Notes under the pieces: generated by a model
What the model saw: the letters and a program-made list of their open reading frames with translations, nothing else
What the model was told of the DNA's origin: nothing
Database searches by the model: none
Origin: Nitrososphaerota archaeon
GTDB taxonomy: Archaea > Thermoproteota > Nitrososphaeria > Nitrososphaerales > CADDZS01
Assembly (NCBI GenBank): GCA_027886795.1
Contig: JAPCJU010000001.1
Span: 1-37,966 of the forward strand
DNA length: 37,966 nt
Reading direction: 5' to 3'
Program-made: the position numbers and the translations under genes
Shown here: positions 7,812 to 15,183 of the stretch, one piece after another
How the letters are laid out: each line of letters begins with the position of its first letter
How positions within the stretch are numbered: position 1 is the first letter of the stretch

Positions 7812-9115
7812 CAAGCCAAAGCGAAAGCCTTGCAAACTGGTCTTCTGAGTTTAGCGTAAATGAAATTGAAATCTTCAAACAGGACTCGAAAACGATTTTC
7901 CTCGAAACGGACGAAAAGAATCACCTGGACTCTCAATACTGTGAAAGAAGCGGACAGATGATTAGATGCGTCGTTTCAAAAAGGCTTGGATCTTTTTCGT
8001 ACAACAAAGGTTCTGATATCAATTCCGACGAAAAAGCAATAAGATGTGCTCGATCCCTTGCAAGCTTTTCACCTGTATTGCCCCACTGGAAAGGCTTCCC
8101 AGGAAGCTCAAAAACCAGAAAAATTGAAGGAATCTGTGACGATGAATTCGCACGTGTGGATTTAGATTACGTACGTAGACTTTTAGATGAAGTCCGCCTC
8201 ATGCTCTCATCATTCGCGAGGAAGTACGCCATAAAACTCGGGGTCGGAACCAATCAAATTCACCTAACGAATTCGTCAGGACTGAGTTGGGAGGAGGTCT
8301 TTACGCATGCAAGAGTTAATTATACAGTTTTCGATCCCGATACAAACGAAACGATTATTGCTGATATGATCTGTGCAACGAACAAGAGAGACTTTGAGTT
8401 TCAGCTTAAACTCAGAGAGGAAAATAATCTTATTCATGCATCTCAGAAAAGATTCCATCCCGATAATTTCACGGGAGAACTGATTATTCCGCCTTCAATT
8501 GGCACGGCCTTCATCTTGTCGCCTTTAATTCAATCTCTAACTATGAATGAACGTGATCGTCCTTATCTAAAGATTCCAGAATTTATGACTGCCGTAGATG
8601 ATGGAAGTATCGATTGCCTGTCAGGTTCTTCCACGCTAGATATGGAAGGGGTACCTCACAAGAGAAATGAAATTATCAGTCATGGTGATATAGGACCGAG
8701 TTTGAAAAACTTGGAAACATGTTCCGTTGAGAACACGGATCCAACAGGAAACGCAAACAGGTCGTACTCGTTCCGACCTATAGCTTGTCCCACTAATCTC
8801 TTCATACAAGGATCACACAAGAAAAGTTCGAATCTTATTGCCGAAACGCGTCGAGGAGTGTATTTAGATCAGATTGATCTTGTGTCACAACCTATGAGTG
8901 ATATGGTAACCAGCAGAAATGCGTTCTTGATAGAACACGGGAATATTAGGGGAAAAGTGCCGAAGGTTACAGTTCAAATTGACAGGTTTGATCTTTCCAA
9001 ATTGTGCGAATTGGGTGGTGAAACTAGACCGATAAATCTCTCCGGTGACATTTTGCCTTCTCAGACATTGATAGCGCCAACTGTGAAATTCGATGATCTG
9101 TATATTCGAATGTGA
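7808..9115 (+). CDS. TldE/PmbA-like subunit (TldE1)
   Basis: TldE is the non-catalytic partner of TldD. The C-terminal half shows the family pattern: GELIIPPSIGTAFILSPLI, then DDGSIDCLSGSSTLDMEGVP (the Dd..l..g..s..fD.EGv block), then DPTGNANRSYSFRP followed by CPTNLFI. There is no HExxxH motif, as expected for TldE. The start is taken as TTG 7808, whose last two bases begin the TGA of TldD1 (TTGA overlap); the 24 codons open upstream of it lie inside TldD1 and are Arg/Ser-rich, so are unlikely to be coding. About 435 residues is normal for the family. It should pair with TldD1. The cysteine-rich peptide gene follows 77 bases later. Confidence 0.87.
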   Translation: MTSQSESLANWSSEFSVNEIEIFKQDSKTIFLETDEKNHLDSQYCERSGQMIRCVVSKRLGSFSYNKGSDINSDEKAIRCARSLASFSPVLPHWKGFPGSSKTRKIEGICDDEFARVDLDYVRRLLDEVRLMLSSFARKYAIKLGVGTNQIHLTNSSGLSWEEVFTHARVNYTVFDPDTNETIIADMICATNKRDFEFQLKLREENNLIHASQKRFHPDNFTGELIIPPSIGTAFILSPLIQSLTMNERDRPYLKIPEFMTAVDDGSIDCLSGSSTLDMEGVPHKRNEIISHGDIGPSLKNLETCSVENTDPTGNANRSYSFRPIACPTNLFIQGSHKKSSNLIAETRRGVYLDQIDLVSQPMSDMVTSRNAFLIEHGNIRGKVPKVTVQIDRFDLSKLCELGGETRPINLSGDILPSQTLIAPTVKFDDLYIRM

Positions 9116-9192
9116 TCAGGTCTTGCCCTAATAGTCCACGGCTTGTTGAGGTTACTCAAATGTTATCTAAGAGCACTTCTCTCTAACAAGTC

Positions 9193-9351
9193 ATGAGAAT
9201 CGCACAATCTCAGATGTGTAACATAAACTGTGTTGCTGCAAACTGTGGACCACCCTGTCTAATCGAATGCATAGTATTCCCGCCAGGCTGTATTGCCTGT
9301 CTCTTAATCGCATGTCCTTTTGCGGCTCTACTGTGCTGCCTCTTTGGTTAA
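9193..9351 (+). CDS. cysteine-rich hydrophobic 52-residue peptide, candidate RiPP precursor
   Basis: ATG 9193 to TAA 9349-9351 encodes 52 residues with ten cysteines, at 9, 13, 18, 22, 26, 33, 36, 41, 48 and 49. The only charged side chains are Arg2 and Glu25. Residues 1-8 (MRIAQSQM) lack Cys and may be a short leader; residues 27-52 are strongly hydrophobic (for example GCIACLLIACPFAALLCC) and end in CCLFG. An in-frame TAA lies two sense codons upstream, so this is the only ATG start. It sits exactly between two TldD/TldE gene pairs, six bases before TldD2. TldD/E enzymes mature ribosomal peptides, so a precursor role is likely. A membrane-active bacteriocin-like peptide or a thiol carrier are options. 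No known family is recognised. Confidence 0.72.
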   Translation: MRIAQSQMCNINCVAANCGPPCLIECIVFPPGCIACLLIACPFAALLCCLFG

Positions 9352-9357
9352 ACAAAA

Positions 9358-10644
9358 ATGCCAGAGACCGATAACCTTGCCGAAAAGACGATGGAAGTCT
9401 TCGAAGAAACTACAGGTAGCACACACGGATATACCAGCGTAACCGGCTACGCTGGTCTCCCAATTTTTTTTAGTTACATTCTAATACCAAATTCTGGTCA
9501 TTATTTGGCATCACATCCTGAAAGCGGACCAAACACTGGTTGCAAGATTGTTACGGCGTCAGACAAAGACGTTAGGATAAGATCGTTTCCTTTAGAGCTT
9601 ACAGAAAATCAAGATCATTTAGAAGAACAGGGGTTTCTGCAAAGTGAGCTAACAGATCTTCTGGAAATAATCACTTCGTTCAGTTTTCAGAAAGAGATTT
9701 CTCAAATAAAGGTCGATTCACGGTTTGATCTGGATGTTAGGTATTCCATTTCATCTAATTCCGACGGAAGACTCTCTCGAATCCCGCGATATTTCCTCAG
9801 GACAGAGATCTTCGCCGAAGACAAATTTAGCAAAAAGGGCGCAACAAGGAGTGTAAACATGGGTTGCTCCTTCGATTTCTCAATTCTCAAGTCTGGATTG
9901 CAAGCGCGCATGATCGATGCATCCGATGATGCTTCCGCTATGCTCAAAACAATCAAGCCTAATCTCGGATCCTGGCCAACGATATTCGATAATGAGCTAT
10001 CTGGTTTCTTCCTTCATTATGGTTTATCGCATTACGCCGAATCATATCCTTCAAGACCTCTAGGTACAACCACTGAACAGGAAAAGCCCGCTAGTGTCGA
10101 GGTCTGTGATGAGCCGCGCTTGCCTCTTTCATATGGATACTATGATTTCGATGATGAATCAAACGATTCGGAAAATCAGGTTCTGTACAATAATGAACAA
10201 TTCAAACAGGTTTTCACAGGCCAGCCCGAAATCTGGGGGACGGATATTCCATCGAACGGACATGCGAGATGTTCAAAATATTGGTTAGATACGCATTTGA
10301 GATCTTCCAATACGGTTGTGAAAGCCGGGGAAGCAACTATTGAAGAGATGCTGGTAGGTCCTGGTGTTTATGCGAAAGGATTGAGACAACTTACCATGGA
10401 TGAAAGGGGCGACTTCACTCTTTACCCTGAGGCTGCATTTATTGTACGCAATGGCGCCGTTCAGCAAGGCTTGGGAGCCTTCTCTTTGCAAGGAAACATA
10501 TTTGATTCACTAAGCGATGTCAAGCTCCTAAGTTGCGATTCGAAAATATTCTCTGCGTATTGTCCGTTTAACTGCAATGACATGGATTCCTGCCCCTCAA
10601 GTGTTTCATCACCAGCTTTATTGTTCCTGGAGCAGAAGGCATGA
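9358..10644 (+). CDS. TldD-like protein with degenerate protease motif (TldD2)
   Basis: The fold blocks of TldD are present: DEPRLPLSYGYYDFDDE, NGHARCSKY in place of TGNAR, and EATIEEMLVGPGVYAKG with DERGDFTLYPEAAFIVRNG. The position of the zinc-protease motif HExxxH reads HYGLSH (residues 220-225), within LHYGLSHYAES: both His are kept but the catalytic Glu is Tyr. It is therefore probably not a normal protease and may have become a peptide-binding or otherwise modified subunit. The C-terminus carries Cys393, Cys402, Cys406 and Cys412, not typical of TldD. It starts six bases after the precursor-peptide stop and overlaps TldE2 by ATGA, so it belongs to the same transcript. About 428 residues, near family length. 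Confidence 0.82.
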   Translation: MPETDNLAEKTMEVFEETTGSTHGYTSVTGYAGLPIFFSYILIPNSGHYLASHPESGPNTGCKIVTASDKDVRIRSFPLELTENQDHLEEQGFLQSELTDLLEIITSFSFQKEISQIKVDSRFDLDVRYSISSNSDGRLSRIPRYFLRTEIFAEDKFSKKGATRSVNMGCSFDFSILKSGLQARMIDASDDASAMLKTIKPNLGSWPTIFDNELSGFFLHYGLSHYAESYPSRPLGTTTEQEKPASVEVCDEPRLPLSYGYYDFDDESNDSENQVLYNNEQFKQVFTGQPEIWGTDIPSNGHARCSKYWLDTHLRSSNTVVKAGEATIEEMLVGPGVYAKGLRQLTMDERGDFTLYPEAAFIVRNGAVQQGLGAFSLQGNIFDSLSDVKLLSCDSKIFSAYCPFNCNDMDSCPSSVSSPALLFLEQKA

Positions 10645-12065
10645 GCGCAACGACAATCAACTCGGATGATCTGATTCGAGATATTGCAAACATAAGTTGT
10701 GGTCAATATGAGCTATTTTTTTCAGAGACACGAATAAGGGAGTTTTCCTTCGATAAGGAAAATCAGATCCCATATAGGTCGAAAGAAATTGTTGCATCTG
10801 GAACTTCTATTTCTGTTTTAGAGGATGGAGCAGGAGGGTACGCCTCGATCGGAGGTAGCCAGATTCGTTGCAACGTGTCGGGGCTTGTCAGAATGGCTCT
10901 TTCCAGCGCACACATCAGCAAGAACCATACGTCATCTCAAATTCAATACAACATGAGATCGACTGACTATGAGATGTTCCCTACAAGAACGGGAAAATTT
11001 ACAGATCATGAAAGCTTTTCAGAAGATCTGGAAAACACCGATCTGGAATCCGCCTCTAGCTTGATCAAAAACATTCTAAGTTTAAGAAAACAAGAGACTC
11101 CGAAAATATTCGGAAAGCTTCAAATCATAAGTGATGAGAGAAGGATTGTCAATTCGGGGGGCGGAGATTTTTCAAGATCTTCTAACCACTTCGTTATTCG
11201 GGTAAGCCAGAAGCTACCCAGTTCAGAATTTGAGAACGCTTACTCGATGGGCAGAGAACTCGACTTTGATAGAATTTCGAAAATTTTTGATACGTTTGAA
11301 AACTCCAAAAATTCAGAGGGATTTCGTAATGCGCCGAGCGGAGTTATGGACATAGTGTTGAGTCAGGCCGCTTTTTCGGCGATAATATTGGAGAGCTTTT
11401 TTAGGTATATGCGAATTATGCTAAGAGAAGCTGGAACAGTTACGGACCCTAGGGGTGAGCTAGTTTCAGATCCAGCTCTCAGTATAACCGTTGATCCGCT
11501 ATTGCTTGCGGGACTTTGCTCACGAAAATGGGATGATCATGGATGCGATTGTATCCCAAAGCAAGTAGTGTCGCGAGGAATTCTAAAGGATTTCATATCA
11601 GATCATGTTACTTCTTCATATAGAGGCATCGCCTGCAGCGGGAATGGGTTCCGATCGAATTGTCTTCCAAAGACAATGATGTCAAATATTGACCTCCCTT
11701 TTCTATCAGCTGCACTTGTCAGTCCGACTAATATTATCGTTTCATCGGAGAACGTGTCTGAAAACGTGGTACAGAATGTCCAGGAAGGAGTTTTCATATC
11801 ATCCGTTAGCGAGCCATTTGCGAGATTCGGGAAAACCGTGTTTCGGTGCTATGGTTCACGAAGAATAAAACAAGGCTCCCTTGAAGAAAGAGTGAATCAA
11901 ACATTCTTGATTTTTCCCGACATGCTCGCACCACTTCAGAGAATAACTATGGCTACGAAATCCACATCAGGTTTTCAGGTAATTTGCCCTGAAGTCCTAA
12001 TGGAAAAAGTCGAAATAAGATCGGACATCCAACCTGAACCCTGTTCAATGCCTTGCACAATTTAG
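10641..12065 (+). CDS. TldE/PmbA-like protein with CxxxC tail (TldE2)
   Basis: The PmbA/TldE pattern is clear in the second half: DPALSITVDPLLLAGLCSRK, then WDDHGCDCIPKQVVSRGILK, then ACSGNGFRSN, then SPTNIIVSSENVSENVVQNV. The N-terminal half is more diverged. There is no HExxxH, as expected. The protein ends in CSMPCTI, a CxxxC pair at Cys468 and Cys472, unusual for the family, and matches the extra C-terminal cysteines of TldD2. Its ATG overlaps the TldD2 stop (ATGA), implying coupled translation and a TldD2/TldE2 heterodimer. It is the last gene of the plus-strand set and is convergent with the flavoprotein at 12121, 55 bases away. Confidence 0.82.
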   Translation: MSATTINSDDLIRDIANISCGQYELFFSETRIREFSFDKENQIPYRSKEIVASGTSISVLEDGAGGYASIGGSQIRCNVSGLVRMALSSAHISKNHTSSQIQYNMRSTDYEMFPTRTGKFTDHESFSEDLENTDLESASSLIKNILSLRKQETPKIFGKLQIISDERRIVNSGGGDFSRSSNHFVIRVSQKLPSSEFENAYSMGRELDFDRISKIFDTFENSKNSEGFRNAPSGVMDIVLSQAAFSAIILESFFRYMRIMLREAGTVTDPRGELVSDPALSITVDPLLLAGLCSRKWDDHGCDCIPKQVVSRGILKDFISDHVTSSYRGIACSGNGFRSNCLPKTMMSNIDLPFLSAALVSPTNIIVSSENVSENVVQNVQEGVFISSVSEPFARFGKTVFRCYGSRRIKQGSLEERVNQTFLIFPDMLAPLQRITMATKSTSGFQVICPEVLMEKVEIRSDIQPEPCSMPCTI

Positions 12066-12120
12066 CAAATGAGCTGAAGTTTGTCTAAAGCTGCATAACG
12101 AATCTATTTTCAGCCTAGTT

Positions 12121-13524
12121 TCATCCTGTTGAGAGGATTGCTTTTGTCAACCTCCGCTTCTTCTCGGTCGCAAGATGATGTATCAATTCGCAGTAGGTAG
12201 GATGCGGAAAAGGAAAATGCAAAAGGTCTCGAACCTTGATCTTCGACTTTATTGCAAAAGCCATGGCTGTCAAGACTTCTGATGCGTCAGGACAGACAAT
12301 GTGAACTCCCAAGATGGTATCTTCAACAGGATCTAAGACAAATCTCGCTAGTCCTAGAACATTCTCTCTTATCTGAGCCTTTGCGCAAGAAGAGATGGGT
12401 ATGTCAACTATTTCAAAAGGCCGTCCGCTTTGCTTAGCCGTATGAGTCGTGAGACCCACTGCAGCAAATTCTGGATAAGTTAGAATCTTTTTTGGAATCA
12501 ACTCGTAATCCATGGCGGTTTCTTCCCCCATACAATTTAGCGATGCCACTATTCCTTGTTCTGAAGCTATATTGGCCGACCAGCTTTTCCCTGTGACCTC
12601 ACCTGCGGCATAGATATTGTCCAAACTCGTCTGCATTTTTCGATTTGTCTGAATCAGTCCATCTTCAATTTTGACTCCAATTTTCGGCAAGTCCAAATTA
12701 GAGTAATTTGGCTTTCTGGAACTGGTGATTATCTTGTCGAAAGAGAACAACCTATGTTGATCAAACCGATCGAGTAATTCGACCTGTTTCGATTCTTTGT
12801 CCCTTGATATATCGAGAATTTGCGAATCGTTGATGAATTTGATACCTCTAGACTGCAGAAATAAAATCAGATAGTCAATTATATCTCCCTCCTCATTAGA
12901 TAGAATCGAATTCTCAAGCTTGATCACTGTGACATCGATTCCTAGTTCGTTAAGAGCGAACGCCAGTTCAACTTCTGAGAAGCCACATTCGATTAACAAA
13001 ACTGACCGAGGCAATTTCTCCCATTCCAACAAAACACCAAAGTTGTCCACCAAATTGTTGTTCGAAAATCGATCGTTGTTAGGAACTGACCCGGTGCATA
13101 TGATAGCATGACGGAATCGGATGGTTCTCCAACCGTCATTCCCTTCGACAGAAACTTCATTCCTGGAAAAAAATTGGGCTTCTCCATAAACAATATCGAT
13201 CTTTTCGTCCGCAAGACTCTTTCGAACCATTTCTGATAATGTCGGAACAAGTGTCGCACTAACAAAATGTGTGAGCTTTAGGAACTCCTCCTCTTTTTTT
13301 ATAGAAGGCGTTAAATTCGGAAATGATTTGCGCATTTCGACTAACTGCCTCGAAAAGAGGCATAATTTGGTCAGGGGGTAACAACCAGTGTTCAAGCATT
13401 GTCCTCCCAAGCGGCTCTTTTCGATGAGGACAATTCGAGCGCCGTATGCGGACGCCGTCGAAGCTGCAGACGTACCAGCAGGACCTCCTCCAAGAATAGC
13501 GAGATCGTAGATCAAGGTTTCCAC
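12121..13524 (-). CDS. dihydrolipoamide-dehydrogenase-like flavoprotein disulfide reductase
   Basis: A 467-residue class I pyridine-nucleotide disulfide oxidoreductase. FAD-binding GGGPAG is at residues 12-17; the redox-active pair Cys43/Cys48 lies in GGQCLNTGCYP; a second FAD motif reads NIYAAGEVTG; and the C-terminal base motif is HPTYCE, matching HPTxxE of lipoamide dehydrogenase. Such enzymes move electrons between NAD(P)H and a dithiol. The NAD-binding GxGxxG is poor here (LLIECGFSEVELAFALNELG has C-G-F-S-E-V), so the nicotinamide partner is uncertain. It follows the GcvH-like gene by 26 bases and should use that protein as partner. It is convergent with TldE2. Pathway role is inferred: oxidation or reduction of thiols in the Cys-rich peptide, or a separate lipoyl-type reaction. 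Confidence 0.88.
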   Translation of the reverse strand: METLIYDLAILGGGPAGTSAASTASAYGARIVLIEKSRLGGQCLNTGCYPLTKLCLFSRQLVEMRKSFPNLTPSIKKEEEFLKLTHFVSATLVPTLSEMVRKSLADEKIDIVYGEAQFFSRNEVSVEGNDGWRTIRFRHAIICTGSVPNNDRFSNNNLVDNFGVLLEWEKLPRSVLLIECGFSEVELAFALNELGIDVTVIKLENSILSNEEGDIIDYLILFLQSRGIKFINDSQILDISRDKESKQVELLDRFDQHRLFSFDKIITSSRKPNYSNLDLPKIGVKIEDGLIQTNRKMQTSLDNIYAAGEVTGKSWSANIASEQGIVASLNCMGEETAMDYELIPKKILTYPEFAAVGLTTHTAKQSGRPFEIVDIPISSCAKAQIRENVLGLARFVLDPVEDTILGVHIVCPDASEVLTAMAFAIKSKIKVRDLLHFPFPHPTYCELIHHLATEKKRRLTKAILSTG

Positions 13525-13550
13525 AAATTAAGTTGAGCAAGAAAGGATTA

Positions 13551-14009
13551 TTAGCCGCAGCAGGTTGAATTCAGGGCGGCATTCTCTTCACTCAGTCTAT
13601 TAATCAATAACAATATCTTTTCTTCGCACTCTGAAGGACGCATCAAGTGATTGATTGATTCGTCATCAGGAATCTTAACCCTAGCGAACCAAGCGTTGCT
13701 ACTTTCAGGCATTATTGCTGCTACGGATTCCTTGTATCCGCTTAATTCGATGAGTTCTCCATTAATGGGAGAATACAAAAGGTCTACTTTTCTTGCTGAT
13801 TGCAACAATCCAAATGGCTTTTGTATTTCTATGCGAAATGGAGGAAAATTAATTAGGATTCGAGTGTCCTCTCCGACTAGAGAGCGCCAAAAGGCAGTAA
13901 GACCCAATACAATAGTATCATCGCTGTCAAGCCTTGCCCACGTCTGCAACCTGTCGTCGTAGAGATTTTTCTCGTTGAATGGAAATCCCCCGATCATCAC
14001 TTCTGACAT
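13551..14009 (-). CDS. GcvH-like protein without lipoyl lysine, ending in Cys-Cys-Gly
   Basis: Residues 24-115 follow the glycine-cleavage H protein / lipoate-binding protein fold: VLGLTAFWRSLVGED, then KPFGLLQSARKVDLLYSPINGELIELS. In H proteins the lipoyl-Lys is in ESVKAAS; the aligned residue here is Arg73, with a Lys at 74 that is out of register by one. The protein instead ends in NSTCCG, with vicinal Cys150 and Cys151, much like the C-terminal Cys pair of mercuric reductase. It is first in a two-gene operon with the lipoamide-dehydrogenase-like gene. My inference is that the Cys-Cys tail replaces the lipoyl arm as a dithiol carrier. The alternative is that Lys74 is lipoylated. A TATA box 26 bases upstream suggests leaderless translation from ATG 14009. 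Confidence 0.82.
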   Translation of the reverse strand: MSEVMIGGFPFNEKNLYDDRLQTWARLDSDDTIVLGLTAFWRSLVGEDTRILINFPPFRIEIQKPFGLLQSARKVDLLYSPINGELIELSGYKESVAAIMPESSNAWFARVKIPDDESINHLMRPSECEEKILLLINRLSEENAALNSTCCG

Positions 14010-14030
14010 GTGGGGTCCGTTTCTGCATTC

Positions 14031-14040
14031 CGTATTAAGG
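14031..14040 (-). promoter_or_regulatory. TATA box for the GcvH-like/flavoprotein operon
   Basis: Read on the minus strand the sequence is CCTTAATACG, centred about 26 bases before the ATG at 14009. This spacing implies a leaderless mRNA, as is common in archaea. Confidence 0.5.
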
Positions 14041-14548
14041 ATTCAGCGGTTTGAAATTTTCCATTATCCACCTCAGAAAAAGTCTTCAATTATCAGAGAT
14101 GTTTTAGGCAACATATATTGCGAAGAGTTTTGTTGAGGTGTCAGGCCTCCTTTGTGCTGGCGTTGCCCTCCTCGAAATGGCTGACAATGAACTATTGGTC
14201 TGGCAGACCAATGTACGCTCACGGGCAAGAGGAATCTGTCAAGTATGTTAGGTTAGAGGAAGGAGCACGCGGGAAAAAGTCTGAAATTGAAAAAGCTCTT
14301 GAGAGGGCAAAGAGAAAAAGTAGTCCTAGACTCTCATAGAAGGGTAAGTGAATTCTTCGACGAAAAGACTCCCTCATCTTTCGGAGATACCAACGAGCAG
14401 GGCAAAACAAGAAATCGAAGACTTTGTTGTTGAATTAAGAAAAAAGGTCGCCTTCCCGGCTGCTCTAAGAGCCGCTGCTTCTTTGAATCGTTGAAATCGT
14501 TCAACTCGAAAAACTCTTCGCAGGGCTGCTCAAAAGCTTCAGGAGGCA
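14041..14548. other. decayed stretch without an intact gene
   Basis: Short protein-like segments in different frames (for example a Lys/Glu-rich helix around 14240-14330 on the plus strand and another around 14400-14490) suggest remnants of one or more old genes, perhaps the 5' part of the glycosylase-like fragment that follows. No intact gene, repeat or RNA is recognised. Confidence 0.3.
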
Positions 14549-14875
14549 TTGCTAACTTCCCATCTAGACAATGGGAAGAACTTCATTCCGAAGGATTCTG
14601 AATTTAGGCCTTTGGATTGGAATTGTTGGATAACTGACTTTGTTAAGTGCCCTGTTAGAACAAAATATTGGAAAACGATGGAAAAAATCCCGAAGGAAGA
14701 AATACTGAAAGAGAGTGGAAAGCTACTCTTTTTGGAGCTCAATGTCATAAGGCCTGGATTAATAGTGACTGTGGGCGGAAATGCGAGAAAGTACTTTAGG
14801 AAATATGTTTCGCGCTTGTTTCAAGAATGTCGTTTGTCACGTTCCGCACTACGCCCTTCGCAATTTTTCAGATGA
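14549..14875 (+). pseudogene. uracil-DNA-glycosylase-superfamily fragment
   Basis: The frame contains WNCWITDFVKCPVR followed by about 40 residues and then VIRPGLIVTVGGNARKYF. This resembles the UDG superfamily pattern in which a conserved ITNxVKC motif is followed by PxxIVxLGxxA. The N-terminal half with the catalytic GEAPG-type motif is missing, and the sequence after residue 95 turns into a basic, unrelated-looking tail. No start region or partner is visible. It is most likely a decayed gene with its 5' part scrambled in 14041-14548. The match is by eye only. Confidence 0.4.
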
Positions 14876-15095
14876 AAGCAAGGAAAAATACATTCGGAAT
14901 TTTCGCGAGGTCTGCAAAATATCGCTCGAAACACCCTAGAGCGATTGTCGACGCAATTGCGATGATAAGTGCTGCCGCGAAAGCTTCTGTTTCAAAACTT
15001 GTGCTTTTCAACGTGATGATTGCTAGGAAGGCTAGGAGAACTGCGAGAATTGCGATTGCTAGATTTACGGAATCACCGAAGACGAATTTTCTCAT
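14868..15095 (-). CDS. small membrane protein
   Basis: A 75-residue protein with two hydrophobic segments, at about residues 10-30 (VNLAIAILAVLLAFLAIIT) and 36-55 (EAFAAALIIAIASTIALGC), and a short third at the C-terminus (NVFFLAFI). The start MRKFVFGDSVN is plausible. The opposite plus-strand frame is a highly basic shadow and not a gene. No family is recognised. It ends 7 bases inside the glycosylase fragment and is followed upstream by the broken nuclease gene, so it may be a remnant itself. Confidence 0.4.
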   Translation of the reverse strand: MRKFVFGDSVNLAIAILAVLLAFLAIITLKSTSFETEAFAAALIIAIASTIALGCFERYFADLAKIPNVFFLAFI

Positions 15096-15183
15096 GTCGA
15101 TTCTGCGCAGAGTGACGAATCGAATATCCTCGCCTGATAAGATCTTTGTCTATGTCAGAGCATTTCAGTCAACTATGCTGTGG

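Larger units (their letters stand above)
3383..14009. other. candidate peptide-maturation gene cluster (Cys-rich precursor with two TldD/TldE pairs)
   Basis: This entry groups neighbouring genes that appear to form one system: ABC exporter (3383, 4466), ParB-like protein (5511), TldD1 (6459), TldE1 (7808), a 52-residue Cys-rich peptide (9193), TldD2 (9358), TldE2 (10641), and on the other strand a GcvH-like protein (14009-13551) with a dihydrolipoamide-dehydrogenase-like enzyme (13524-12121). Gene spacing is tight: TTGA and ATGA overlaps join TldD1/TldE1 and TldD2/TldE2, and six bases separate the peptide stop from TldD2. TldD/TldE heterodimers are known to trim peptides, including microcin B17. 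The grouping into one pathway is inference from this arrangement. Confidence 0.65.

Noticed and set aside
12121..13524. mercuric reductase
   Set aside because: No N-terminal heavy-metal domain and no C-terminal Cys pair in this protein itself; the active site matches lipoamide-dehydrogenase-like enzymes. The Cys pair is on the neighbouring GcvH-like protein.
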